In this document: one piece after another, positions 46,285-59,340 of the stretch
Layout of the letters: each line of letters starts with the position of its first letter
How positions within the stretch are numbered: the stretch's first letter is position 1
Source: Megalobrama amblycephala
Lineage: Eukaryota; Chordata; Actinopteri; Cypriniformes; Xenocyprididae
Assembly: GCF_018812025.1 (NCBI RefSeq)
Contig: NC_063049.1
Span: 17,170,258-17,234,257 of the forward strand
DNA: 64,000 nt
Direction of reading: 5' to 3'
The notes under the pieces: model-generated
What the model was told of the DNA's origin: nothing
Databases searched by the model: none
The model's input: only the letters and a program-made list of their open reading frames with translations
Made by a program: the position numbers and the translations under genes

Positions 46285-47390
46285 TCTCACAATTTCAAGA
46301 TATAATGTCGCAATTGCGAGTTATAAAGTCAGAATTGTGAGATATAAACTCGCAATTGCGAGTTATTGGGCCTTATCATACTCCCGCCGCAAGTGTTTTT
46401 TGCTAGTTTCAGCCCGATGCAGTTATCATTTTCACATCCTGCACCACGTTGTTTAAATAGCTAATGCATTTGCGCCCATTTGTGCGCCCATTGGCGTGCT
46501 GGTCTGAAAACGAGGTGTGTTCAGGTGCATTGTTAGCATGTTGCTATGTTGAGGAAACTGAAATAGACTGCGCCATTGACCAACTGAAACCTGGTCTAAA
46601 GTCAATGGCACAGTATTTTTGTTATTTAAAGAGTGTGTTAGTAATATTCGCCTATATGTGTGTGCACAACGCGCGTACACTCTGCTTATTACACACACAG
46701 GGACAAGCAGCAGCACACAAACATGGCAAATATTAAAAATAAAAGGATTACAGTGTAAAAGGTTATTATTGTGTGCATAAAGATAAAAATAGTTTGGTGG
46801 ATTCCGACTTTTCACGAAGCTGCTTGTGCACGAGCAGATCCGTTTCGTCCTTAGAGAAGCATTAAATGTTTCCGCTTGCAAGTTCTGCTATGTAAATAGC
46901 GAATCCGCCATGGTGCGAGTGCAACTGGCTTTTAAAGGGAATGGGAGATGAGACTCAGATTGGTTTATTGCACGTTACGCCCAAAACACACCCATTACTC
47001 ATTAAGAGAATAGGGGCAACCCTATTAGACCATGCACCGGGCGCACCGACCATTTTTCCCGTCCTTAGACTAGAAAAAGTGCACTTGCTCCCTGCGCTTA
47101 GATCATTAAAATAGGGCCCATAAAGTCCAATTCTGGGGGGAAAAGACTGACTTTTTTTCCTCAGAATTGCGAGTTTATATCTCAGAATTGAATTCTGACT
47201 TTATAACTCGCTATTGCTTGTTATAAAGTCAGAATTGCGAGATATAAACTCACAATTCTGAGAAAATAAGATATAAACTCGCAATTGTAAGTTTATATCA
47301 CGCAATTATGACTTTATAACTTTATATAATTGTGAGATATAAACTCGCTATTCTGAGAAATAAAACAAAATTGTGAGATGTTGCAATTAC
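46285..47390. repeat. Palindromic repeat with TATAAACTCGCAATT words, split by copy B
   Basis: Alternating TCAGAATTGTGAGATATAA and CGCAATTGCGAGTTATAAAG words and their inverses before 46,367 and after 47,123, forming a tandem, self-complementary tract. The GGGCCC element copy B is inserted in it. A short related tract lies at 9,440-9,575. Confidence 0.7.
46368..47120. mobile_element. GGGCCC-ended repeat, copy B, unfilled
   Basis: Runs from GGGCCTTATCATAC to AAAATAGGGCCC. It aligns with copy A (13,228-15,586) but lacks both nested insertions. The two TTAA sites used in copy A are present singly here, at 46,626-46,629 and 47,002-47,005. The 142-codon minus-strand frame across it has no recognisable domain. 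Confidence 0.85.
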
Positions 47391-47399
47391 TTGTGCTTT

Positions 47400-48622
47400 G
47401 AGAGTTTGAGAACGACATTTTTTTTTTTTTTTTTTTTTTTATTTGTTCTCATATGTGATGTGATATGATATACACTGCAATTTAAAAGTTAGATCAATAA
47501 GATTTCTTTTTCTTTTTGGAGGACTTTTATTTAACAAGGATGCATTAAATTGATTAAAAGTAACAGTATAAGGATATTTTATAATGTTGCAAAAGATTTG
47601 TTTGAAGTCAGTGCTGTTCTTTTGAACTTTCTGTTCATCCAATAATCCTGAAAAATATTAAGCAGCACAACTGTTTTCAACATTAGTAATAATATAAAAT
47701 GTTTCCTGAGCAGCAAATCAGCAAATTAGAATGATTTCTGAAGGATCATGTGACACTGAAGACTGGAGTAATGATGCTGAAAATTCAACTTCCATCTCAG
47801 GAATAAATTACATTTTAAAATATATTCAAACAGAAAACAGTTATTTTGAATTGTATTATTGTTTCACAGTATTACTGTTTTTACTGTGTTCGTGATCAAA
47901 TAAATGCAGTTTTGGTGAGCTTGAGAGACTTCTTTCAATAACGTTAAAACATCTTACTGACCCTGAACGTTTGAAAGGAAGTGTACACAGTCATTATCGG
48001 TATATCACTAATAATTAACTCATTCTAAACATTTGCTTTGTTGTGATATGTATTACTGATTACCTAATAATCCTCTGTGTTCCTCCAGAAGTGCATTTGG
48101 ACCACACTTCCTTTACACAGTGGCTCCAGATAAGGACTGGGTTCTGTATCAGATGAGGCTTTGACTGTTTGCAGTCTGTGCTAAAGGAAGTGTTTGGCTA
48201 AATTGTTGCTCAGTGCCATCATCTTTACCAGGATATGTGCAGTCAGCTGCATGAAAGAGACCCAAATAAACTTTAACAGAGTCATCAGGAAGTCTGGCTC
48301 AGTTATCAGACACTGACTTGGCACGTTGGAGGTGATTGCTGAAAAGAGAACGCTCACCAATCTGTACTCCATCATGTAGCATGAATGCCACCTCTTACTT
48401 GGCACACAGCTCAGACAAAAGGGTGCATTCAGCAACAAACTGATTGCACCATGATGCATGAAGAGAAACCGGAAATGCTTTGTTCCATCCATCGTTGAGT
48501 TGTGCAAAACATTCGCTGTCTGAATAATGTGAACAATCGGTCTGATTTGCACATTTTTATCTTTGCATATCATTTGCACAGCTTTGACCGTGATATAAAA
48601 TGTTCTGCTGATATCCCTAGTG

Positions 48623-48663
<41 letters not shown>

Positions 48664-49420
48664 TTGTCTGGTAAATCCCTTTTTGCATTTCATTTTGCTT
48701 CTGCTGTTTCCACTCTGTAAAGCAAGTCTGTTTTTGTGGTCATGGTTTGACCTTATCGTGAACATGAAGAAAAAAGGATACGCAACTGAAACATTGTGAA
48801 ATGTACTACTGTACCTGCTCAGTTGTTGCAAATGGCTGTCGTGGTCGCATCATACATTGTTCATGAGCCGTGGATTTGAATCTGAATTTTAACAAACATC
48901 CTGATTTGGTGTTCGTTATCATCAATATTGAAAACTGTTTTTTTTTTTTTTTTTTTTTTTTTTGTAAATTTGAATAGAAGCTTCAAAATAACAGCATTTA
49001 TTTAAAATATAAATATTTTTGTGAAAATAGCTATGTTACCATCCAAAGTTAGGAATTTAACTTGTGTGCAAAATTTAGATATTGCATAAAACGTTTCCAT
49101 CCTATGTGTCCAAAAGAACAAAATCGTCACTTCCTGGGAATTTGGCATAAAATTTCTGTAATAAAAATGGAAATGGCTGCAATCAGGGAAGCCGTTGTGG
49201 CTCTTTTTTTTCCCCCTACATTATAAAAGACTTGTGTCTCCCAGCACGCAGATGAAACACAATAAACACTGTCATGTTATCTTGCGTTCGGATGCTGGTG
49301 TTTAGGAATTCAATCATGTGAGACGCTTCTGGGAAGTCATTACACCAAATCATTCTGATGAAAGACTTTGTACAGAATCTCAAATGTTGTTTTAGTTATT
49401 CTGAAATGCTTGAGGCAAAG
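47400..49420. other. AT-rich stretch with homopolymers
   Basis: Poly(T) runs at 47,418-47,440 (23), 48,624-48,660 (37) and 48,938-48,963 (26). 47,455-47,950 has words (AAGGATCATGTGACACTGAA, GACTGGAGTAATGATGCTGA) found in a very common fish repeat. No exon recognised. Confidence 0.5.
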
Positions 49421-52400
49421 TCATATATAATATCATATAATATCATATAATATATCATATCATATCATATCATATGATATCATATCATATGATATCATAT
49501 CATATGATATGATATCATATCATATGATATGATATATCATATCATATCATATGATATGATATGATATATCATATCATATCATATCATATCATATCATATC
49601 ATATCATATCACATATCATATCATATCATATCATATCATATCATATCATATCATATCATCATATCATCACATCACATCACATCACATCACATCACATCAC
49701 ATCATCACATCACATCACATCACATCACATCACATCACATCACATCACATCACCACATCATCACATCACATCATCACATCACATCACATCATCACATCAC
49801 ATCATATCATATCATATCACATCATATCATATCATATCACATCACATCATCACATCACATCATATCATATCATATCACATCATATCATATCATATCACAT
49901 CATATCATATCATATCACATCATATCATATCATATCATATCACATCATCATATCATATCACATCATCATATCATATCACATCATCACATCATATCACATC
50001 ATCACATCACATCACATCATCACATCACATCATATCATCACATCACATCATCACATCACATCATCACATCACATCACATCACATCACATCACATCACATC
50101 ACATCACATCACATCACATCATCACATCACATCATCACATCACATCACATCACCACATCACATCACATCACATCATCACATCACATCACATCATCACATC
50201 ACATCACATCATCACATCACATCACATCATCACATCACATCACATCATCACATCACATCACATCACCACATCACATCACATCACATCACATCATCACATC
50301 ACATCACATCATCACATCACATCACATCATCACATCACATCACATCATCACATCACATCACATCACATCATCACATCACATCACATCATCACATCACATC
50401 ACATCACCACATCACATCACATCACATCACATCATCACATCACATCACATCATCACATCACATCACATCATCACATCACATCACATCATCACATCACATC
50501 ACATCATCACATCACATCATCTCATATCATATCACATCATATCATATCATATCACATCATATCATATCATATCACATCATATCATATCATATCATATCAC
50601 ATCATCACATCATATCACATCATCACATCACATCACATCATCACATCACCACATCACATCACATCACATCATCACATCACATCATCACATCACATCATCA
50701 CATCACATCACATCACATCACATCACATCACATCACATCACATCACATCATCACATCACATCATATCACATCATCACATCACATCACATCATCACATCAC
50801 ATCACATCATCACATCACATCACATCATCACATCACATCACATCATCACATCACATCACATCATCATATCATATCACATCATCACATCATATCATATCAT
50901 CACATCATATCATATCATCACATCACATCACATCACATCACATCACATCACATCACATCATCACATCATATCTCATCACATCACATCACATCACATCATC
51001 ACATCACATCACATCACATCATATCATCACATCACATCATCACATCACATCACATCATCACATCACATCACATCATCACATCACATCACATCATCACATC
51101 ACATCACATCACATCTCATCACATCACATCACATCACATCACATCATCACATCACATCACATCACATCATCACATCATATCTCATCACATCACATCACAT
51201 CACATCATCACATCACATCACATCATATCATCACATCACATCATATCATCACATCACATCATCACATCACATCACATCATCACATCACATCACATCATCA
51301 CATCACATCACATCACATCATATCATCACATCATCATATCATATCACATCATCACATCATATCATATCATCACATCATATCATATCATCACATCATCATA
51401 TCATATCACATCATCACATCACATCACATCATCACATCATATCTCATCACATCACATCACATCACATCACATCACATCACATCATCACATCATATCTCAT
51501 CACATCACATCACATCACATCACATCACATCACATCATCACATCATATCTCATCACATCACATCACATCACATCACATCACATCACATCATCACATCATA
51601 TCTCATCACATCACATCACATCATATCATATCATCACATCATCATATCATATCACATCATCACATCATATCATATCATCACATCATATCATATCATCACA
51701 TCATCATATCATATCACATCATCACATCACATCACATCATCACATCATATCTCATCACATCACATCACATCATCACATCACATCACATCATCACATCATA
51801 TCTCATCACATCACATCACATCACATCACATCACATCATCACATCATATCTCATCACATCACATCACATCACATCACATCACATCACATCATCACATCAT
51901 ATCTCATCACATCACATCACATCATATCATATCATCACATCATCATATCATATCACATCATCACATCATATCATATCATCACATCATATCATATCATCAC
52001 ATCATATCATATCATCACATCACATCACATCACATCACATCACATCACATCACATCATCACATCATATCTCATCACATCACATCACATCACATCATCACA
52101 TCACATCACATCATATCATCACATCACATCATCACATCACATCACATCATCACATCACATCACATCACATCATCACATCACATCACATCACATCATCACA
52201 TCACATCACATCATATCATATCATCACATCATCATATCATATCACATCATCACATCATATCATATCATCACATCATATCATATCATCACATCATATCATA
52301 TCATCACATCACATCACATCATCACATCATATCATCATATCATATCATATCATCATATCATATCATATCATCATATCATATCATATCATCATATCATATC

Positions 52401-53397
52401 ATATCATCATATCATATCATATCATCATATCATATCATATCATCATATCATATCATATCATCATATCATATCATATCATCATATCATCATATCATATCAT
52501 CACATCATATCATATCATCACATCATATCATCACATCACATCACATCATCACATCATATCATCATATCATATCATATCATCATATCATATCATATCATCA
52601 TATCATATCATATCATCATATCATATCATATCATCATATCATATCATATCATCATATCATATCATATCATCATATCATCATATCATATCATATCATCATA
52701 TCATATCATCATATCATATCATCATATCATATCATCATATCATATCATCACATCACATCATCACATCACATCACATCATCACATCACATCATATCATATC
52801 ATATCATATCATCATATCATATCATATCATCATATCATATCATATCATCATATCATATCATATCATCATATCATATCATATCATCATATCATCATATCAT
52901 ATCATCACATCATATCATATCATCACATCATATCATCACATCACATCACATCATCACATCATATCATCATATCATATCATATCATCATATCATATCATAT
53001 CATCATATCATATCATATCATCATATCATATCATATCATCATCATATCATATCATCATATCATATATCATATATCATATCATATCATCATATCATATCAT
53101 CACATCATATCATATCATCACATCATATCATCACATCACATCACATCATCACATCATATCATCATATCATATCATATCATCATATCATATCATATCATCA
53201 TATCATATCATATCATATCATCATATCATATCATATCATCATATCATATCATATCATCATATCATCATATCATATCATATCATCATATCATATCATCATA
53301 TCATATCATCATATCATATCATCATATCATATCATCATATCATATCATCATATCATATCATCATATCATCATATCATATCTCAATCATATCAATCAT
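49421..53397. repeat. 4-kb pentanucleotide satellite, CATAT/CACAT units
   Basis: The whole tract is built of 5-bp CATAT or CACAT units, with a 3-bp CAT added after every second or third unit so that 13- and 18-bp periods arise. Longer periods also occur: a segment at 51,601 recurs 302 bp later at 51,903, and the 60 bp at 52,501 recur exactly at 53,101. The first 140 bp mix both orientations (CATATCATATGATATG), giving palindromes. After that, from 49,564 to 53,398, the + strand contains no G. CACAT units dominate the left half and CATAT the right. A 1,289-codon open frame across it is a period effect. Confidence 0.97.
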
Positions 53398-53399
53398 AG

Positions 53400-53785
53400 T
53401 TTTTTCACTATAATTTGGAAAAAAAGGTAATAAAATATGAGATTTTTTTTTGTGCATCAAGGGATTTATGTGGTAAATGTCTTTCCATTGTAGTTTAAGC
53501 GCATGTTTATCTAATAAAAAAAAAAAAAAAAAAAAAAACCAAAAAACTATCCAACTCATTTGAGTGAATGATAATGTAAAAGTAAAAAAAAAAAGAAAGT
53601 AATTTACTCTCACATGTTGCTAACCTCAATGACTTTCTTCATGTAAACGACATTGGGGAGAAAACAAACGGACATTTTTCAAAATATCATCTTTCGTGTT
53701 CTGCAGAACAAAGGTTTGGAATGGAATGAAAATTACTGAATAATTATTTTTTGTGTGAACTGTCCCTTTAAGTTAAACCAGGTGG
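53400..53785. other. flank of satellite with A-run and MITE scrap
   Basis: Poly(A) at 53,516-53,538. About 53,640-53,772 is the right part of a TTCACCC-type MITE (GTTCTGCAGAACAAAGG, GTGAACTGTCCCTTTAA). Confidence 0.5.
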
Positions 53786-55456
53786 TATGAAGGTAAATCA
53801 GTAGCAAAACCCGATTTGAATGTGAGAACTTGTCGTATTAATATTTGTATTTGTAACTTGAAATTTACAATCACAGCCCTGATGTGAAAAGCTGAATGTT
53901 TTGATTTGCACACACAGACAACAATCAAAACACCTGTGTTACGAAGTTGTAGTTGCATATTATTAGTTACAAATGTCTAAAATGGCATTCACATAAACAA
54001 AACGACAAATGTGTGAGACATTTACTTTCGCACTTCAGTTTCGCTGTACAGCTTCAAGTCGGCGCTTAAAACCTCTCAGATCTGGCAGTACAAGTTCAGT
54101 TCCTGGTGCTTTGACTTTTGCTACTCTTTTTTTTTTTTTTTTTTTTTCAATATTCCTGTTGCAAAACTGACTTGAGCACTTGAAAGCAGACGTGAGAAGG
54201 CAGAATGGGGGTGGGGGGAGCCGTTTTATTGGTCGATGCCTGACCAATGAACAACGCCAGTGTACTCACTGTGAGAGGGCGCTATTTTTATTTAATTTAT
54301 TTTTTTACAAAATGTTTTAAATTGATTATTAAAATCTTTCTGTGTAAACTCATTACTAAGAGAGCAAGTGAGAATTAGAATAAATAAAGGTGTGCATTTG
54401 TGTGTTGTAAGGGCGTGGGGGATATGGGTGAACTCAGTTCTGTGCCCTGAGTTAAAATCCCTGTTTTCATTAAAATATCATTAGTTTTAACTGAGTTTTA
54501 TATTACAGTTAAAGAGTAGTAAAGTCGTTTATTGGTTGGAGTCAGCCAATGAAATGGGACGTTTTTGTACATAATGACGTCACTACATAGAGCAGATCGT
54601 GCCGTTTTGGTGGTCCATGTAGCAGCCACCCAATTAATGACTTTACTACTTTTTTACTGTAATATTAAAAAATTGTCTCATACATATGCAAATATTTATT
54701 ACCGCATGCCAAGTCACACTGGATGGCGTTGTTCATTGGTCAGGCATCGACATCGGCTTCCCCCCCACCCCCATTCTGCCCTCTCACGTCTGCTTTCAGG
54801 TAGGGCTGGGCGATATATCGCATGTGATTGTCACGCGCATTTCGTCAGTAAATCAAGCCACGCAATATCGCGTTCATATCGCAGATGAATCGCCTTCGAT
54901 AATGAACGCGATATTGCGTGGCTTGTCAGTGAACTACGGCTCTGTCTATTAAATGCCGCTCCATTTGAAAGCAGGTGATGGCGGTTTAGCGGTAATCAGG
55001 GAACCAGCTTTACTGACGAAATGCGCGTGACAATCGCATGCGATATATCGCCCAGCCCTACTTTCAAGTGCTTACGTCAGTTTTGCAACAGGAATATCGC
55101 AAAAAGAGTAGCAAAAGTCAAAGCACCAGGAATTGAACTTGTACTGCCAGATCTGAGAGGTTGTAAGCGCCGACTCGAAACTGAAGTAAAGTGTGAAAGT
55201 AAATGTCTCACACATTTGTGTCTGTCATTTTTGTTTATGTGAATGCCATTTTAGACATTTGTAACCATTAATATGCAACTACAACTTCGTAACACGGGTG
55301 TTTTGATTGTTGTCTGTGTGTGCAAATCGAAACATTCAGCTTTTCACATCAGGGCTGTGAGTGTAAATTTCAAGTTACAAATACAAATATTAAAACGACA
55401 AGTTCTCACATTCAAATCCGCAACCTCTTGGGTTTTGCTACTGATTTACCTTCATA
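53786..55456. mobile_element. Large inverted-repeat element, arms of about 470 bp
   Basis: The left arm (53,786-54,259) and right arm (54,724-55,456, minus its insertion) are reverse complements, about 95% alike by eye, around a 464-bp spacer. Termini are TATGAAGGTAAATCAG (left) and its inverse CTGATTTACCTTCATA (right). GGTGG occurs directly outside both ends (53,781-53,785 and 55,457-55,461), a possible 5-bp target duplication. Both arms carry a short open peptide (around VAKVKAPG and ELVLPDLRG). The poly(T) run at 54,127 in the left arm is absent from the right. Confidence 0.8.
54793..55068. mobile_element. hAT-type MITE, 260 bp, inserted in the right arm
   Basis: The element itself is 54,801-55,060. 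Its inverted ends of about 52 bp start TAGGGCTGGGCGATATATCG on both sides with one mismatch. The 8-bp flanks are CTTTCAGG (54,793-54,800) and CTTTCAAG (55,061-55,068), one change apart. The other arm of the host inverted repeat has the site unoccupied (minus strand CTGCTTTCAAGTGC), so the 8-bp duplication is shown directly. Eight bp is the hAT signature. No coding frame. Confidence 0.92.
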
Positions 55457-55519
55457 GGTGGCGGCTATAATAAGACCCAAATCTGCCCTGCATTTGTATT
55501 CATGGGAGTGTGTAGATTG

Positions 55520-55574
<55 letters not shown>

Positions 55575-56600
55575 TGTATTTAAATATACTTTCTGGTTGT
55601 GGACTTGTGCATTTGTGGGTGGATACTTGTGTGATTGCCAATAGTCATGTATGTGAGAATTGGCTTCTGTTCATCAGAACAGTTGGGAGACTGTCTGTCT
55701 CCTCCCGTTTGAATACCAGACGTCATCCTGTGCCCAGGTACACAGTGGCTTTCTGGACTGCCACTGTAAGGGTCAAAGTTCATCCACATTTCCTGTGGAA
55801 CAGATGGTTCCTGGTATGGGTAAAGGTATGTGTGCGTGTGCAGACCTTGTGATTCTTCAGGCTTCACCTCAACAAGCTTTTCTCAGAGAATTAAAGCTCT
55901 GGTTAGAAGCATCTTTTGTGTGCGTTTTGGTTTCATTTTCAGTTATCTTATTTGTACCATATGGATTTTTTCATAATAAAACTTGTTGCATTAAAGCTCT
56001 GGGCCAGTATTTATCTATCAGTTATTAACTGATATTAAAATTATGGTGGGTACAGATAAGCCAGTAATTATTTTAATTTTAAGGCAGAAATGATAAATTA
56101 ATACAATGTGAATTTTAATAAATAAATAAAATTCAAAGACTTGTACTGAAATCAGTCATTCGAAATGCAATAAATGAATTAAGGCATTACAATATTATAA
56201 TGTACAGTATGAAAAATGGATTTTCATTTTGAGATTTGCAAAATATTACATTTTAAGTTAAATTAGTGGTTTTTTTGAAGATTTAACTTGAAGTGAGCAT
56301 TAGATGAAGGCAAATGCTGGCCTAAATATAAAAACAGATAATAAACAGCACAATTAAGTATCCAATATTAGCTGATACCAACTGATTCAAAATCTGTAAT
56401 ATTAATATTTCCAAAACAATGTGGGGAAAAAGTACCAATATATTATGCCTCCCTAAAGTCAACCAAGTACTAAAGGAGAAGGGGTTCAGTTGCATTTTTT
56501 TTGTTTATTTTAATTTTTTTTTTAAACATCTTGCATCGTTAGCTGCACATTATTCTAATTTTAATTTAGCATGTCAAATTAAAATTAGTTAAAATATTAA
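55457..56600. other. non-coding stretch with (TG)n
   Basis: 55,522-55,572 is a (GT)n microsatellite. 55,660-55,930 is less AT-rich and complex; frames of 95-122 codons cross it on both strands but have no domain I recognise. The rest is AT-rich. Confidence 0.4.
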
Positions 56601-57177
56601 AGGGTTAGTTCACCCCAAAATGAAAATTCTGTCATTACTCACCCTCATGTTGTTCCACACCCGTAAGACTTTCATTCATCTTTGGAAGACAAGTAAAGAT
56701 CTTTTTGATGACAGAATGCTTTCTACCATAGACTGCTTTTGCAACTACCACTTTCGGACTTGATTCACCACCACTCGATTCATATGGATATCGGAAAAAC
56801 TAATCCATATGAATCGAGTGGTTTAGTCAAGATTTTCTTAAGAGAAGTGGTCGCTTATGACGAACAGATTTAATTTAGGCTTTTACTCGCATGTAAACAT
56901 TGATCAGCAAACATAACCTGAATAACGGACAGGAACATATTTCTTCCGATAGCTCAAACATGCTGTGTAACAGTGAGGTTCGTTCTTGTTGTCATGTGTC
57001 CCCGTTTGAGCTTTCAGAAGAGGTTTGTTTATGTGCGTTATTCAGGTGTCGTTTTTGAAGTGGTAGCTGCGAAGGCAGTCTGTGGAATGAAATCGGACAT
57101 TCTGTTATCAAAAAGATCTTCATTTGTCTTCCGAAGAAGTACAGAAGTCTTATAGGTGTGGAACGACATGAGGGTGA
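56597..57177. mobile_element. TTAA-flanked TTCACCC-type MITE, right end lost
   Basis: TTAA at 56,597-56,600 is followed by AGGGTTAGTTCACCCCAAAA. Inverted arms meet around AATCCATATGAATCGAGTGG (about 56,803). The right arm ends in GGAACGACATGAGGGTGAG without reaching its terminus. Confidence 0.75.
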
Positions 57178-57820
57178 GTTTTGTTCGGTTTCATTCAGTT
57201 GTGGAAATGAGAAATTTACAGCTAAATTGTCAAAACGAGCCTGTATAGATGACACCGTTAAGATTCCAAAGAGTCCCAAGAGAAACATTTTTCATTTTTC
57301 TTTTTCTCTGCTCTGAAATGATTCAAAGCTGTTTACTTACTTTCCTCTGAGCTAGTTGCTGTGCTTGTGCGTCACTCTGAGGAGAGCCCTTATGGAGGAC
57401 TTGTTTTAAAAAGAGGCAGGGAGCTTGTGTGTGTGTGTGTGTGTCTGACTGACAGCCTGCTAGATGGTTGGGATGAGGGCCGAAACGGTCGCCCACAGGG
57501 TGAGTGCAATACCTCGTGTTAGCGCCAACTTGGCACACAGAGAGATACTAGCTCTGTTCCAAAACCTGGTGGACTGCCTAGATAGGTAGCCACCTTCAAA
57601 AGCAACGTCCCAACTGAAATAGAACCTCACAGGTGACTGAGTTGGAACACTCTGCAAAAACAACTACATTCGTCGTAGACATGGAGCTCCTCGCACAAGT
57701 TGTAGGCGATGTGAGAGGATGTGTGCGTTTTTCTGTACTATTTTGTATAAATATCTAGTTCAGTCCTGAAACTCTAGAAGGTGGAGACTAATGGGTCCAT
57801 TACATGCAGTCACATCAATA
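57178..57820. other. non-coding stretch, short (GT)n
   Basis: (GT)n at 57,428-57,443. The sequence is of medium complexity with no recognised element or exon. Confidence 0.35.
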
Positions 57821-57821
57821 C

Positions 57822-58105
57822 CGCATGGCACAAGCTGATTAGTCTCTTATGGTCCTGTAGCCAATGAGATTGCTTGCTCAACATTTAAATAGTCTGGTTC
57901 ATTGTTTGTTGTAAGCTAGTACTATCAGAGTTTCTCTGAAACCCTTCACCTCCCCCAGCTCCACCTGCCTAGATCTGCTCAAGGATTTATGTATGTCGAT
58001 TTATGCTGCAGCAGCATAACTTACATGCTCACAACAGCATGTCTGTCTATATTTTAGCAGTGGCAAGTCCATACTTGATCTGCAGCAGCAGTGTAGATGT
58101 CAGAG
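57822..58105. repeat. Dispersed repeat (GGCACAAGCTGATT family), copy 3
   Basis: Starts CGCATGGCACAAGCTGATTA and shares AATGAGATTGCTTGCTCAAC, CCTCCCCCAGCTCCACCTGC and ATGCTGCAGCAGCATAAC with copies 1 and 2. Here it is not preceded by the GCGTTCACG MITE, so that association in the other two copies is not obligatory. Confidence 0.6.
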
Positions 58106-58142
58106 TTGTCATGATGATTATAATATTGGCCGATAATCAAAA

Positions 58143-58975
58143 TATGTGACCCATGCTGGCAAAATGAGTCGCAATGAGCAAATTTTCAACAATAAGTTAT
58201 TTTCATAGTATCCATTTAAAAGGAAAAAAAAAAAAATCTTCAAAATTTACCTTCAAGATGAATTATTTGTTGGAATCTGACAAAAAAATGACTGAGCTAC
58301 ACCCGTTTGAATTCATTAGAGTCAGCAAAGTCAATTTTGAGAAAAATCGAGTTAAAGTTTTCTGAAGGTCACCTAGCAACCATACATTAAAATCCCTGTT
58401 AATAACACAGACTTTGGCACACACCTCGTCAAAACCAAATATCTATAGGGAAATGTATATATTCAATTTTTTTCAATATTTACTTCAATATGTTGAAGTA
58501 CTGTAATTGTACGCTGATTGTACGCTGTCTGAGGCATCTTTGTGCAAGGGCTTTGGATCTGTCAGTCAGCGTGAGTAAGATCGATTTTGTTCACATCAGC
58601 ATTAGTTTGAAAATCACATTTCATTGGTTCAGAGTCATGCCATCAAAAATTCACTATGAATATTCACAAGTTGGAATGCTGCTCTTTAAAATGATACCAA
58701 ACTTGGACTAATGAGGATCTTGGACTCCCCTCGTTGCTGAGGGGAAGCGCAAGTGGTGAATCGAGCAGAGAAAAACTGCATTTTTCATGGTCAAATGAAA
58801 GGTACTCCTCTCAGAAAACATACAAATAAAGATACTTTTAGATGTTTAATTGCTATTTTAAGCATTTGGATCGTTAGGGCTTAATGAACTCATTTTTGTG
58901 AGAACATTTTTGACTTGTTTTGCCTGTAGCTCGTAATTGGCATTCCCACTCATTTTGCCAGCACAGGTCACATAT
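58143..58975. mobile_element. MITE with ATATGTGACC ... GCTGGCAAAATGAGT ends
   Basis: Left ATATGTGACCCATGCTGGCA, right (minus strand) ATATGTGACCTGTGCTGGCA, each continuing AAATGAGT. The unit is 833 bp and non-coding; short frames inside show no domains. Confidence 0.8.
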
Positions 58976-58979
58976 GTTG

Positions 58980-59340
58980 TCAATATCTATGTGTCCCTAT
59001 ATTTTATATCAAAATAATACTTATAGGAATACAGCGCCTATCACAGCATCCATATATTAGGTCCTTCAGTATTATCAGCAGCTATCGCGTTTCTCAGGAG
59101 CTAATTACCCTCCTCCATCCCCAGCTCCTCCTCTTGTCCAGGATTTGGCCTTCTGATTCCCCTTTGACTTATTTCTCAAATTATGTATACATTAAATTAT
59201 TGAACATTAAGGATATCTGTAGTACATTTATGTTGGTTCTGTTCAGTTTACCCTATCGCTGCTTGCCCAGAACAGAACCACACCAATCCAAACCGTATGC
59301 TAATTGTCAATCATCTTTGACGATAGTGGTCCTGACAGAA
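58980..59340. other. short unique-looking stretch
   Basis: No recognised repeat or exon between the MITE on the left and the TTAA chain on the right. Confidence 0.35.

Noticed and set aside
46453..46881. 142-codon minus-strand frame
   Set aside because: It lies inside the non-coding GGGCCC repeat copy B and is broken in copy A. No recognisable domain.
48181..48831. 216-codon minus-strand frame
   Set aside because: Part of its length is poly-Lys from a 37-bp T-run. The remaining 150 codons are about as long as expected by chance somewhere in 64 kb of AT-rich DNA, and no domain is recognisable.
49561..53430. 1,289-codon open reading frame made of His, Ile, Ser, Thr and Tyr
   Set aside because: It lies wholly in the pentanucleotide satellite. 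Units of 5 and 3 bp made of A, C and T rarely form a stop in this frame, so the openness is a property of the repeat and not evidence of a protein.
55580..55867. 95-codon minus-strand frame in a less AT-rich patch
   Set aside because: No good splice acceptor or donor at its borders and no recognisable domain; an equally long frame lies on the other strand.
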